A stretch of DNA of 64,000 nucleotides from Pollenia angustigena (GCA_930367215.1 OV884059.1:242233803-242297802), one strand, 5' to 3'. Shown: positions 1-11,119, counted from the stretch's first letter. Notes: a model not told the origin generated them from the sequence alone. Translations and numbers: made by a program.

Positions 1-408
1 TATGTTTCATAAGGTAAACACACAAAAGTAACAAATAAAAAGCATACAAATTGTTAAATAAAAGAAAAGTTGAAATAAAAATTAAACCAAAACAAAATGT
101 GAATAAATATTAATTAATTAAAGTTATTTGTGAAGCATTATTTGGCTAACAACAAACTTTTGAAATTTTTTTTTGTTATGTTAATTTTTTAGAGTTGTAA
201 AAGTGTGAAGTAGTTGGGTTCAATAATCAATCAAGTAATCAATAGCAAAAAAATTATTCATGTTCTTTTAATAAAATATGAAAGATTACATAAATGTAAA
301 AATGTTCGTGTTATAAAAAGTATTTAATCGAGTACCAATAAGAAAACGAGTTAAGTAGTCAAAAGTGTTGCCTTTATTTTACGAAATTTTACAAATTTTG
401 CGTTCGGG
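1..408. other. AT-rich flank, no gene seen
   Basis: This stretch is AT-rich with homopolymer runs. I see no open frame longer than background, no RNA gene and no clear repeat end before the element that begins just to the right. Confidence 0.5.
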
Positions 409-410
409 TA

Positions 411-1417
411 CACAGAAAAAATTATTTTTCCAATTCAAACAAAAAATTTGTAGAATCAAACAATTTTTTGTCTGAAATCGGTCCTATAAACAAACTCGCA
501 TATTCAAACAATTTATTTGCATTTCGTTTATTGAAAAAAACACTGATTTTTTCAAACAAATAATTTAACTGAATCAAACAAAAAGTTTACTGAAATTCAT
601 ATACTAAATTTCAAAATCAAAAAAAAAAGTTTTTGCACAAGCAATGATGCGCACACAAGCAGGCACTGTATTAGAAGACGATGGCAGAGAGAGCAGAGCG
701 GCCGGCTGGCTTTGAGACAAATTTTTTTGTTGGAATAATTTTTGAACGAAGTCTTTTTTTATACACACAATGTTTTTCGTCATCACTCACTGTTGCTGTA
801 TCCTTTCCTTTGCTAATGAAGAAGAAATGTAACCCAAAAACGGCGACAGACCGACTCGATATGTATTTCGTCATCATTATATTTTTGTATTTGATGTATT
901 TAAGCAAACAGTTTGAAAAAATTGAATACGGGATTTTGGTTTTTTTTAACCAACTTTGAAACCAACCAAAAATTTATTTTGTTTCTTATAATGTTGTTGT
1001 TGCTTCTGTTGTTTAAAAAGAGTGAAACGTTTTTTTACCTGCTATTTTTTTTTTTTTTTTTACTTCAAACCTCTCATCTTTCTTACTGTTGTACTTTTTT
1101 AAAGTGTCCAAAAATAGACTGTGAGTGTTTTTTGCTGTAGTTCTTATATTTCACATTAGGAAAGTGTTGCTTACGATCAAATAAAAAAATGCAAAAAGAC
1201 GACAACATTAAAAAGCGTTTAATATTTCATACAAAATTATGAAAACTTGAAACCAATAACGCGTGTATTATATTTTTGAATGGTTGTCAACATTTTTGTT
1301 GGTTAAATAAAAATCAAACGAAAATTTTAATTGAATCAGTAAAAAAATTTGTAGAAATTAAAAAAATTTTCAAACAAGCGTTTGTTTGAAAATAATTCGG
1401 CAATAATTTTTTCTGTG
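411..1417. mobile_element. TIR element with TA target duplication (Tc1/mariner-like MITE)
   Basis: A 16-bp terminal inverted repeat, CACAGAAAAAATTATT, starts at 411 and its complement ends at 1417. Both ends are flanked by TA (409-410 and 1418-1419), as expected for the Tc1/mariner superfamily. The interior is AT-rich, with subterminal motifs such as TTCAAACAA and AAAAATTTGTAGAA repeated near both ends, and holds no transposase. The small open frames inside (for example 681-959) look fortuitous. Confidence 0.6.
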
Positions 1418-1499
1418 TACTTTTTTGGACAACAGCTTTTTGTGAGAGCAAATTTTTCAGTTTACTCATTTACTGCATTTTACTGTAAAAGTACTCAAA

Positions 1500-2545
1500 C
1501 GCACCTAATATAGTATGCTATTTTTGTCAAAAACCGGGACATATACGTAGAAATTGCCAAGACTATCAAAATTATTTAAAGAAGAAAAATAAAACAAATA
1601 TTGTCGCTGAAAATCGTGAAAGTGATAATAGTGAATTGTGTTTTTGTATAAGTCCTGAAAAAGAAGAGTGACTGGTACGTAGACTCAGGTGCTACAAGTC
1701 ATATTTGCAATCGAAAGGATAATTTTAAATATTTGGATGAAAAATCGATTACTTTAATAACTGTAGCAAATGGTTATGAATTGAAAGCGTTCGGTAAAGG
1801 GTCCTGTGAATTGAATATTTTAAATGGAAAAGGTGTTTCTCAAAATATAGTGGTAAAAGATGTTCTTTATGTGCCAAGTATTGAGAGCAATTTATTGCCT
1901 GTTAAAAAATTGACTAAACGAGGCTTAAAAGTAATATTCTATGCAGATGTTTGTGAAACTTGGAACGAGAGTAATATTTTAGCAACTGCAGTTATGAACA
2001 AAAGGTTATATAAAATTAAAACATCTAATTATAATATAACTGAGCAAGATGCAATGATTTTCAAATGGAACGAAGCATCTAAAATTGAAGTTGAGATGCA
2101 ACAATAATAAAGTTTTATATGGATTTGCAGATGCTGATTGGGCTCAGTGCCAAATTGATCGCAAATTTAATAGTGGTTTTCTTTTTAAATACAAAGGATC
2201 ATGTATATCGTGGGTTTCTAGAAAGCAAGAATGTGTGTCTTTATCATCAACAGAAACTGAATATATATCTCTTAGCGAAGCATCACAAGAAGCTGTTTGG
2301 TTACGAGGGTTAATGAACGATTTTGAAATTTTAACAGATAATGCTACAATAATATACGAAGATAACCAAAGTTGCTAAAAATTAACTCAAAATGAAAAAT
2401 TTAGTAGAAGAACAAAGCATATTGAAACAAAATACAATTTTGTTCGTGACCTAGTTAAAAAGAATATAATTAAATGTATTTATTGTCCAACGGATCAAAT
2501 GGAAGCTGATGTACTTACTAATTAATACGCTTTGCAATTTTTTTT
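1500..2545 (+). pseudogene. Ty1/copia-type gag-pol remnant, internally deleted
   Basis: The reading order matches a copia polyprotein with its centre missing. At 1516 there is a CX2CX4HX4C zinc knuckle (gag nucleocapsid). At about 1676-1700 comes the aspartic protease signature WYVDSGATSH. At 1733-2107 is the pre-integrase region, ending in two stops. At about 2115 the frame resumes directly in the RNase H domain, with GFADADW, the SRKQ...SLSSTE..Y motif and EDNQS. The C-terminal RTKHIETKYNFVRDLV block follows, up to about 2524. Integrase and reverse transcriptase are absent, so roughly 2 kb was deleted. A frameshift lies near 1672 and a stop at about 2376. No long terminal repeats were recognised. 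This is a dead copy. Confidence 0.85.
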
Positions 2546-2623
2546 ACTTTTTTAAAACTTAAATTCGTTGACAATATAAATGTATCTTTTTTGGGTTTTA
2601 TAAATACGGATTCTAAAAATCTT

Positions 2624-4017
2624 AAAAGCATTAATTTTCAACATTTTTCATTTTTCGAATTTATTCTATGAGCTAAATTTCAGTTATGTATTTTATAAAG
2701 CTTTTTTGTAATAGTTCTATTCCTTAAATTTTTCAGAAATGACTTTATACACTACCAGACTATTATATTAGGTCTGTCTGGGTAGGTTTCCAGTATCAAA
2801 TACTCAGAAAATTTTTTTGGGAGAGTAAGACCAATATTACTCTATCAGCTGAAAAAATCTCAAAAAGTACGCAGACAGTATCCAGTGAAATTTTGCAAGA
2901 AAACAGCTGATCGGTGTGTAAACAATTGAAATAACAAAGCAAAGAATTTTAGCATATGTTTACGCAAAATAGAATTCTCGGGGTAAATTCAAAAATTATT
3001 AATTAAAGTGAAGCTTAAAAAGTGTTGTAAATTAAAAAACTTGTTTATTACACTGTTATTAGTTTGGAAAATTCAATTTCTTCTTAGTTTTTAGTTTTAT
3101 TTGACGGGTTTTTTATAAAATTCTTTTGCTTACATTGCCCAACATAGTGCCGGCTTACTATGGAAAAAAAGAATGAAATACCCAATACAGTGCCCTCCAA
3201 CAGCTTGACAATGGAGAAAAATAATTTGCAAAGTTTGTCCCACAAAGTTCTGCTAATTCTATCGGTTCTGCCATCTCCACTCCACTTACGCCACGGTCGC
3301 ACTGTATATTTGGATTTTTCTAGCATGAAGTAAAATGTTTTGTTTATTATAATTTATTATAAACGTTAAAAATCAACACAATTCTAACTACTTACCTCTG
3401 CCATTGTTAAATTTAAATTTTTATATTCATTTCACAAAAACTATTTGATTCAAACAGCTGTTCAAACTATTTGCAAAATCTTGCAAGCGGAAATTTCTCC
3501 AGTAACATTTTGCAAGTTCTCTAACTTCCAACTGTCAAAACATTCTCTTTTTGCCTCTCTCGCTGCAAGAGATTTGGAGTACGCAGACAACATTTTGCAA
3601 GATTTTGCAACATTTTGCGCAAAATATGTGTACGCAGACAGACCTATTGTATTTTCTTTTTAAATTCGCAAAATGAAAAATGTTGAATATAATATAAAGT
3701 TACCTTCGGAAGGAAATAATTCCCAGTTTCTATTTGTTAAAATAGTTGAGTTTTATGCATTCAATTTATAAAGTAACACTATCCAGTGAGACACAAAGAA
3801 TGCTGACGAAGGCCGTAGCGGGCTAGAAAATGCATTACATTCTGCTGGTGTCTAATAATTGTAAATTTTTCTGCACATACAATATACCTCATTGCTTTCC
3901 AAAGGAATGCTAAGGTAAAATGTAAAAAGAAAATACAATATAATTGTCTGGTAGTGTATAAAGTCATTTCTAAAAAATTGAAGGAATAGAACTATTAAAA
4001 AAAAGCATTAATTTTCG
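2624..4017. repeat. Hairpin-forming repeat split by a hAT insertion
   Basis: The segments 2709-2769 and 3937-3997 are inverted copies of about 61 bp with few mismatches. A shorter inverted pair lies at about 2637-2664 and 3662-3688. A 16-bp direct repeat, AAAAGCATTAATTTTC, sits just outside both arms (near 2624 and 4002) and could be a target duplication. The hAT element at 2770-3645 is inserted right at the inner end of the left arm. The original unit was therefore a palindromic element of about 0.4 kb. Its family is unknown. Confidence 0.5.
2770..3645. mobile_element. Non-autonomous hAT-like element
   Basis: The termini are AGGTCTGTCTG at 2770 and CAGACAGACCT ending at 3645. They are flanked by an 8-bp duplication with one mismatch, ATTATATT (2762-2769) and ATTGTATT (3646-3653). 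Eight-base duplications are characteristic of hAT and P-like transposons. Subterminal motifs such as TACGCAGACA and ATTTTGCAAG recur near both ends. There is no transposase gene. Confidence 0.6.
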
Positions 4018-4079
4018 CAAAATAGTCAAAAAAGAAGCATGATAATTTTAAAATCCTATTAAAAAAATTAGTACGTATT

Positions 4080-4300
4080 TGAATCATTCATTTTTTAATT
4101 AATTCGTGAATCATTCATGCACTGAATTAGCAAATTTTGAATTAATTCTTTTCACACACAAAAATGAATTGAATGAAATTTAAGTCAATTCATTTGAATT
4201 GGGCAAAATGAATTGCAATTCATTTTTACATTTGCAATTCATCTACAATTCATTTGAATTGAATTGATTCAAATGAGTTAGAAAAAATGAATAGCAATTG
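4080..4300. repeat. GAATT-rich repeat, second copy inverted near 38.9 kb
   Basis: The segment is dense in AATTCATT and its complement. The part around 4085-4170 matches 38,870-38,945 on the opposite strand, including the run AATTTTGAATTAATTC followed by TTTTCACA. It is probably the end of an unidentified dispersed element. Confidence 0.5.
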
Positions 4301-4783
4301 CAACCTGCTAATTACAGTACATCATTGGAATTTCTATTCTTATTATTTTCTATGCCTTTCGACGATTATCTCGTACTAGGTGATATCCGAAATATGTGTA
4401 ATGCTGTCTGATATAATAAAATGAGTTGGATAACGAAACGGGAGTAATGCTTCTTCACATTTACATACCTTCCATTTTGTATGTTCAAGGGGATAGTTGT
4501 GTTTTAAGAAAGTGTTTTTTTGTCACAAGGGAAGATTTTGGAGAGTAAAGTGGAACAATAAATTGTTAACTCTATTTTAAAGTGCAAGTAATTTTTGTGT
4601 CGGATTTTTTCCGGTTGGAAAAAATATTCCTTGTTTGGGTGGAGTAAGTGGAAAAACTACTTAAAGGTGGTGTAAGAAAAGAAATAATGAGGTTGATATG
4701 GTAATAAATTATGATGTATGTGTAAATGATAGGCTGTTTTCCTAAACGCCTGTTGCATTGTAGTAATACATGGCAACATGTTC
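4301..4783. other. Intergenic, nothing recognised
   Basis: I see no long open frame, RNA gene or clear inverted repeat in this stretch. Confidence 0.4.
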
Positions 4784-4786
4784 TTA

Positions 4787-5481
4787 GGGCACTGCTACAC
4801 GTTCAATAAATATCGTGATATTTCTAGTATCACGATATTTATTGAACGTGTATCATGCAATATTGATGGATCGCGATCCATATCGCAGAATGGCCTAAAA
4901 TATGAAATCCAGATCGCGGATGGTGGATCGCGTGATAAATATTGAACGTGTAGCATTTTCATGATATTAAATAGTCATGATACGTCAGTAAAAAGTGTCA
5001 AAATAAAAGAAATAAAATACGCAGTGGAAAAACTTAAACAAATAAAAAGTTAAACAATTGACAAAATTTGTGTAAAGTTTATTGAAATAAAGGGTAATTG
5101 CAGAAGACAGTGAAATTGAGTGGGTTCTGCCGGTGGAATCGGAATTAAGCAGTGAAAAAATTATTTTAAAAGATTTCATTTTTAATTTGAAGGCATTGCC
5201 GGAATTGTGGGACTCGTCGGCTAAAGCTTATTCCGACAAAATAAAAAGAGCGACTGCACTGCAAAAATTATTAAAGGTTTTTAAAAAAGCAAGCAAAATA
5301 GCTAAACAGGCTTTCTTTTGGTTTTCTCGCGACATTGATAAACGACCCGCACAACACAAAAATAACATAAATACCGACGCGATAAATATTGAACATGTAG
5401 CATACGCTCGTGATCCATCAATATTTTAAAATGGATCGCGATCCAAATATCACAATATTTATTGAACGTGTAGCAGTGCCC
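4787..5481. mobile_element. PIF/Harbinger-like element with TTA duplication
   Basis: The left terminus GGGCACTGCTACACGTTCAA (4787) has a matching complement ending at 5481; the inverted repeat runs to about 28 bp. TTA flanks both sides (4784-4786 and 5482-5484), the 3-bp duplication typical of PIF/Harbinger. A local palindrome at about 4810-4853 repeats the terminal sequence, and GATCGCGATCC motifs recur near both ends. The interior carries a MADF-like open frame, which fits the accessory DNA-binding gene known from Harbinger elements. There is no nuclease gene, so it is non-autonomous. Confidence 0.75.
5133..5429 (+). pseudogene. MADF/Myb-like fragment inside the Harbinger-like element
   Basis: A 98-residue open frame. 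Its N-terminal half, about residues 10-48, has the spacing of a MADF domain: a hydrophobic helix followed by PELWDSSAKAYSDK and then a basic-hydrophobic helix. MADF and Myb-like proteins are the usual second gene of Harbinger transposons, where they bind the transposon ends. The second half is basic, then runs into the element's terminal repeats, so the protein is probably truncated. Similarity was judged by eye, so the domain call is tentative. Confidence 0.4.
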
Positions 5482-5553
5482 TTAAATGCAACCATAAAAA
5501 TTTTGACAATGCATTTAGTTTCGAAATGCAACTTTTTAGTTGTCAATGCGCAG

Positions 5554-6805
5554 TAGGGTAGCCAGATTTTAAATTCGGGAAAACAGTACATTGGTTATGA
5601 AAAAACAGTACAATTAGGAAAAAAACAGTACATTTTTTTACGAAAGCATAAGTATTTATTCAATATTTACAACTCTTTAACAACAATAATATCAAAGGAA
5701 AGATTAACATTTAATGGTTTTCATATACAAAATGACACCATTTGCATAATAAAGCATACACCACAAACGAAGAATTTGGCCATAGTATCATTTTTCAATG
5801 TATAATGTTTAAATCTTTGTTCACAATCAGCGCAACAATTTCGTTTTTTCTTCTATCTTTTTTCCTCCTAAAGTATTTCATATATTTTCCTTTCATTTGT
5901 AGAACAAAAATGTAACCAAAATTTTTTTCAAAATATAACTAAAGTTGAGTCTACTTTAACTTAAGCAACAATTTGTATGAAATTGTTTCTGACGTTTAAA
6001 ATCATTTTATTTAGTTTTGAATGAACATTTTTACATAATTTTGTAAAAAATTATAATAAATACATAATATTGTTGTGGCTGAAATTTGCAAACGGTTTCT
6101 TAATGCAAATTGTGTGTGGTTGTAAAAGAATTTGTTGCTCTATTATAAACACTAAATGAAAATGTTTTTTTTTTTTTTTGATTGTGAACGAAGCTTTAAA
6201 TTTAACTTGAAAAACATACTCATTGATTGAGTTAGTAGAATTTACTTAAAACATATTGGTAATTAAAGCAATTTTCACCACACACATAGTGTGGAACTAT
6301 CGTATAAATTTCAGAAAATATTTGTTTCCTTCTTTAATTAATTTTCTGATATCAAACAAATTTTTATTTAACTACGGCCAATTTCAGCTTTATGACTATA
6401 ACTGTATTTTGTAATATAGACATTTATAGTTAAGTATAACTGAACTTGGTGAAATTGGAATTTTGACAAAACAATAGACGCAGTACAAAAATTCTAAATA
6501 TTTTACAACTTTTTTGTTTGCAACACAACAACAATTTCTTTAAACTAAATATTGTAAAATATTAGGATATTATGAGAATATAGCTTGATTGCATACCGTT
6601 AAAAATTCCATTTGTGTATTACATAAACACGGTTATTCTTAATATCTTTGTTTTTTGGAGACTAATCCAAAAAATCAGTACAAAAAACAGTACAAAGTGT
6701 AAAAAACAGTACATTTGCGTACTGTTTTGGGTGTTGTGAATAAAACAGTGCAATTGACAAAAATCAGTACATGTACTGCGAAAAACAGTACGTCTGGCAA
6801 CCCTA
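5554..6805. mobile_element. Non-autonomous hAT-like element, ATGCGCAG duplication
   Basis: The ends are TAGGGTAGCCAGA (5554) and the complement of TAGGGTTGCCAGA (ending 6805). An exact 8-bp duplication, ATGCGCAG, flanks the element (5546-5553 and 6806-6813). Several copies of a short phrase, AAACAGTACA, crowd both ends, resembling the subterminal repeats that hAT transposases bind. The central part is plain AT-rich DNA without a transposase. Confidence 0.8.
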
Positions 6806-6855
6806 ATGCGCAGAGAAAAGCAAATAAAGCAGTTAAAATAATGTAGATGCAAACC

Positions 6856-7094
6856 AAGGCCCATCTATCAGGTCTGCTTACTTGTACAAAAACAAAAAAC
6901 GATTCTTTTTAGTTGTCAAAAATTTACTACCACATACACAAAGCAAAAGGAAAAAACGTGTATGTGTGGCATACCATAAACGTAAACAAACGTATACATG
7001 CACATGTAAGCAAAATGTAAACAACTTTTGACAACTAAAAAGAACATAAACAATGATCATCAGGCTTCTTGCGCAGACCTTTTCAATGGGCCTT
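6856..7094. mobile_element. 239-bp MITE with 10-bp target duplication
   Basis: The element begins AAGGCCCATC and ends in the complement of AAGGCCCATT. The inverted repeat continues to an AGGTCTGC block. A 10-bp direct repeat, GATGCAAACC, flanks it exactly (6846-6855 and 7095-7104). A second internal inverted pair, TTTTTAGTTGTCAAAA, lies at about 6908 and 7026. A 9-11 bp duplication would suit a Mutator-like element, but the superfamily is not proven. Confidence 0.6.
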
Positions 7095-7277
7095 GATGCA
7101 AACCATACTCATATACAGCTATGGGCAAATGCAAAATGAAAATGCTAAAAGAGCGAACGATGTGTATACATACACAAAAAACAAAGAGAAAAGAGCGTAA
7201 AACCAACAAATGCAAACGTAAACAAACCAATACAATGCCACACATGCAAAGCTTTCAATGTAGTGGTGCCCATACTT

Positions 7278-7935
7278 CCCTGCAAATAATAGGACCAGTC
7301 CAAACACGCGTGTAAAGAGTAGTCCACAAGGGACCAGGACTAGTCCACAAGTAACCCAAACGTATGGAAAAAACCTGGTCTATTTAACATTACGATGTCC
7401 TAGGAGAGGACCATATAACCCACCTTTGGACCACTAAGGCTGGGTTTTTGAGATCTCAGTTTAACTAGGTTTAGTTAATCTGAAAACTTATTTGTGCCGT
7501 CAATACCAAGTTTGAAAACAAAATGTTGCCGGAACAGCGCAGTCTTGCTTAAAATTTGGGTCTTTAATGAAACAATAGAACAAAAAATCAAATTTTACCG
7601 GAAACCCCGAGTTGCAGAGAACGTTAAACTAAGTTTAAACTTAATCCCCATCTCAAAAACCCGTCCTAAGGAGTAGTTTTAAAACTACTCCATGGTATAT
7701 AACCCACCTTTGGACCAGTAAGGAGTAGTTTTAAAACTACTCCATGGTATACTCAAGAGGATTAGTTTTGAAGTCGTTTAAACACGAAAGCATGTCGTTA
7801 AAAAACGAAGACATGTCGTCTCACTACAAACACTTTTTAACAATGGCATGGTCCATGCTTGCATTACATCGGACTAGTCCATGGAGTAGTCCATTTTATC
7901 AAAATGGGTCAGGTGGTCCAATTTTATTTGCAGGG
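7278..7935. mobile_element. Foldback-like MITE, copy 1 (second copy at 55.9 kb)
   Basis: Inverted termini CCCTGCAAATAAT (7278) and ATTTGCAGGG (ending 7935) enclose many short inverted motifs: GGACTAGTCC-type palindromes, TCCATGG, and two perfect 22-bp palindromes. A shorter, inverted copy occupies 55,862-56,160. No transposase is present and no clean target duplication was found. Confidence 0.6.
7670..7743. repeat. Tandem pair of 22-bp perfect palindromes
   Basis: Positions 7670-7691 and 7722-7743 are identical perfect palindromes whose half-site is GGAGTAGTTTT. They lie in a direct repeat of period 52 that also contains CATGGTATA and ACCCACCTTTGGACC. They belong to the surrounding foldback-like MITE. 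Confidence 0.75.
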
Positions 7936-8335
7936 TTGCTCATATACAATACAAAGTAGGTGAAAATATAAGCACACAATGATCAACACGGTATTGATAC
8001 ATTGTGAACACACGTTTAGTCCCCTTTTACAATGTGGCAAGTGGAAGGTAGACAGACGAAGTTTGTTGGTGAGGGGTTGTAGAGGTAGAGTGTGTAGTAT
8101 ATGACTATCTGTACTGGACATTTTTTGCTTATCTTTTACACTTTTCGGCATTTTCATATTGTCGCTTCATATCATTTTTCTCACACCAATGTAATTTTAG
8201 TATCAATGCCTGTTAAATGTTCATCTTCGTCAACAACGAAAAAGAACGAAAAAAGGAAAACAATATTTTCTGTCTGTCTATTAATTTCGCGATTGTGAAA
8301 GGATTAGGCAAGTTCAAAAGAAAATAAGAAAAATG
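7936..8335. other. Spacer before non-LTR element
   Basis: Only short, unsupported open frames. The I-type retrotransposon remnant probably begins near the right end of this stretch. Confidence 0.4.
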
Positions 8336-9614
8336 CCTTTCAATTTCAACGCTGTAAATTGGGACTTAGGAAAACAGCCATACTCACTCAAGCGGCATTT
8401 TTAAAATGCAGGGCAGGGATTTGTTAATGATGAATGTAAAGTATACTCCGGGGATCACGTTGGGGATGCAATAGTTTTGGTGGACAAGTATAAGGCAGAC
8501 GGGGAAAACAGAAGAATGAGGAACGGCTTTTATTTGTATGAAAAAATTAGAGACCTGAAATTTAAAGGTATAGATAATAAAAAGGCTATTGGTGTTACTC
8601 TATATAAAGTTTTTTTAATAATATAGATATGTAATGCGAACAGTTTTGTTATGAACAAGGTTTTGGAAGAAAGGAAATTGAGAGCTTGTATTCAAAAAAG
8701 TTTTATGGAGTCATATGGTGTAATAAGAGATGTACCCAAGTACCAGAAGGATGAGGAAATTATGTCGAACATTAAGTCATCTTTAAAAGTTTTGTCCGTT
8801 AGACGTTTCCAAAAGAGAATTAGAGATGAGAAAAATGAAAGTATTTTTATACCGACCTATGCGGTTAAACTAGGTTTTGCTGGGAATGAGGTTCCCGGGG
8901 AAGTTTTTTTAAACTATACCCTGTTGAGGGTTGATGTCTTCTATCCTCATGTACTTCAATGTCATAAATGTGGTCGACTGGGACATACTAGTAAGGGATG
9001 CAGATCTGACTAAAGATGTTTGTGGTAGAAACGGTGTATGCAGTCAGCCTTGTGGGGCAGTAAATTGCATTTTATGTGGACAAGTGGGCCACAGGTCGTC
9101 GGAAAAAAGTAAATGTCCGAAATGGATTAGGGAGACTGAAATTAATAAGATTATGACAGTGAAAAAAATGTCAAAAGAGAGGTCTTAAATACCTTTAGTC
9201 AGGAGAGGTCAAACCGTTTTGATATTTTGAGTAATAATGAAATTTTTCCCACACTACAGTCGAGTAATGCAAAAGTAAGAAACAATGACGTAGAGGTCAA
9301 TAAAATCCTAACACCAATAAGATATACATAGCTCAGTTTTAAGAAAAGTACCAGTTCCTCCTAAAATGGTTCCACATTTTTCGAGACCTGAGAGAATGTT
9401 TGATGAACCCAGCCCATCAAAGCCGGTTTACAACAACGAAACGTATAAAAAAGTATCTGAACTTGAAAGGTTAATGGCTGAAATCCTCAAGTTCATGAAA
9501 GACCATTTTACAAACATATCAAATCCTTTGGGTTTGGATGCAGTTAGGCATTTTGCTAATAGAGCAAAAAAAATTGGTATTGGTTTAGACCATCACAAGG
9601 CACAAATAATATAG
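8336..9614 (+). pseudogene. Non-LTR retrotransposon ORF1 (gag-like, CCHC knuckles), I-type
   Basis: Several frames together read as one ORF1 protein of an I-clade LINE. The N-terminal part, about 8400-8620, ends at an in-frame TAG. The main block, 8651-9013, includes a typical segment leading into a first zinc knuckle, CHKCGRLGHTSKGC. A frameshift just after this knuckle moves the frame; 9000-9188 then carries a second, CILCGQVGH plus a distal C. The C-terminal part is in 9366-9614. ORF1 proteins of this type bind the element's RNA and help deliver it to the target. The knuckle arrangement and the segment preceding it resemble I elements rather than LTR gag. At least three lesions make it non-functional. 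Confidence 0.75.
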
Positions 9615-9692
9615 ATTTTACAATATTATTGTCAATAGTTAAAAAACAATAAAAATGGCATTGAGTACTTTCTCAATATAAACAAATACGAT

Positions 9693-9819
9693 CAGTCCAA
9701 TTATGAATAAAAATTCCCCGGGAGTTTTCTCCCTTCTCCCATTTTTCCTATGTAAATTGAATTGAAAAAATGGGCAAAGGGAAAAAACTCCCGGGGAATT
9801 TGTATTCATAATTAAGCTG
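9693..9819. mobile_element. 127-bp palindromic MITE in the endonuclease remnant
   Basis: The left end CAGTCCAATTATGAATA and right end (complement CAGCTTAATTATGAATA) are inverted repeats that include the core AATTCCCCGGGAG. GAT flanks both sides (9690-9692 and 9820-9822). Removing the element plus one GAT restores an uninterrupted endonuclease reading frame at KYD-IICLSET, which confirms its boundaries. The superfamily is unassigned. Confidence 0.75.
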
Positions 9820-9835
9820 GATATAATTTGTTTAA

Positions 9836-10693
9836 CCCTCTGCGACTGATGTGGTAGTCTAGCAGACACCAACAAACACAAAAGAGTATCTTGTACCGTT
9901 AGTTTCCAAACATCTACTCTAGCGTTCTCTGTACCTTTTTATTGTGTACTCATGCGTATGTATGTATGTTATTATGTTTAGTTAGATCTATTGATGTAAT
10001 CATACGTGCCAGTGTATGTTTTTTTAATTAAAATGTGTGCCCCTATGACCAAAACTCTGTTGTTTCTATCAGGCGCGGATATAGGGGGAGGGGGTGGTAA
10101 ATGGGATATTCCACCAACTCTTTTTAGTTATTGGCATTTAAAAAATTGTTTTCTTTTTTTTCTACGAAACATAAGAAATTAGTCATTGAGTCCAAAAAAA
10201 TTCAAGATCGGATCAAAAATATGAAAGTTATTGCGTTTTTAAAATCCATATATTTACATATGTAAAAAGTGCCAGAGCTAGGGTTAAGTTGTAGCCTTTG
10301 ATGTGCCAATTGAAATGTATGTGAATTTTTTTTTAATCACCGAATTTAATTTTTTTTGTTACCAAATGATAAATTTAAATCTAAGTAATTAAAAACAAAA
10401 AACCATTTGTTCAAAAAAATTTATTTTTGAATTTTTTTTTTCTGTTCTAGTTTAGGTCTAAGTTTTTTACTGAAAATTTATGCCATGCCGATAAATAACA
10501 TTCAACACGAATTTTCGCTTTGAATTAGAAAAATAACTATATAAATAATAACTTATACTCATAAACAATAAACAAAAATGGTTTTATTAGGTTTACAAAA
10601 CGGAACATGGAAAATATTAGCCACGGAAATGGTGTCTGGCAGTCTACCACGTCATTAGAATTGTGATAACTATATCACGTCAGTCGCAGAGGG
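9836..10693. mobile_element. Non-autonomous piggyBac-like element
   Basis: CCCTCTGCGACTGA at 9836 and its complement ending at 10,693 are flanked by TTAA (9832-9835 and 10,694-10,697), the defining piggyBac duplication. An internal inverted pair, GGTAGTCTAGCAGACACC and GGTGTCTGGCAGTCTACC, lies a few bases inside each end, as in piggyBac elements with subterminal repeats. There is no transposase. It sits inside the codon series of the non-LTR endonuclease. Confidence 0.85.
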
Positions 10694-10709
10694 TTAAGTG
10701 AAACCTACA

Positions 10710-11119
10710 CTCGTAAAACTGCTCTAAGTGGAGAAGCAGCTCGCGCTCGTTGTAATTTTTTTTAAAGTACAATCAGATCGTTCTTGTTTGTCTGCTATTC
10801 GTGCGTTTTGCGGTGTCACCCCACATTGGTTAATGGCTTGGCGTCGTACAACTGTACCGAGTTACGGGTTTTGCGGCTGTCACCATTGATTTTGTGCAAT
10901 CGTTTTTAACCTCAATTTAAGGTTTTGTCTGGTGGAGAACCATTAATAACTCAATGTGACTGGTGGAGAACCAAATATAACTCAGACGTTTTACTGGTGG
11001 AGTACCAAGGAAATAAGATTGCTGGTGGAGACCAATATGTGATACCCTGGCAATATAACTATAAATAGTTCGCCAAAAAAATTTTGGTTTTAAGAAAGCC
11101 AAAAAAAAAAAAAAAAAAA
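10710..11119 (+). mobile_element. A-tailed retroposon with 15-bp target duplication
   Basis: The unit ends in a run of about 19 A (11,101-11,119). It is flanked by an exact 15-bp repeat, TAAGTGAAACCTACA (10,695-10,709 and 11,120-11,134), the hallmark of target-primed reverse transcription. The body is non-coding. Four copies of CTGGTGGAG(A/T)ACCA lie between about 10,927 and 11,035, spaced roughly 25-35 bp. It could be a SINE or a 5'-truncated LINE tail; I saw no convincing tRNA-type A and B boxes. The left duplication overlaps the TTAA of the piggyBac element, so it inserted later. Confidence 0.75.
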
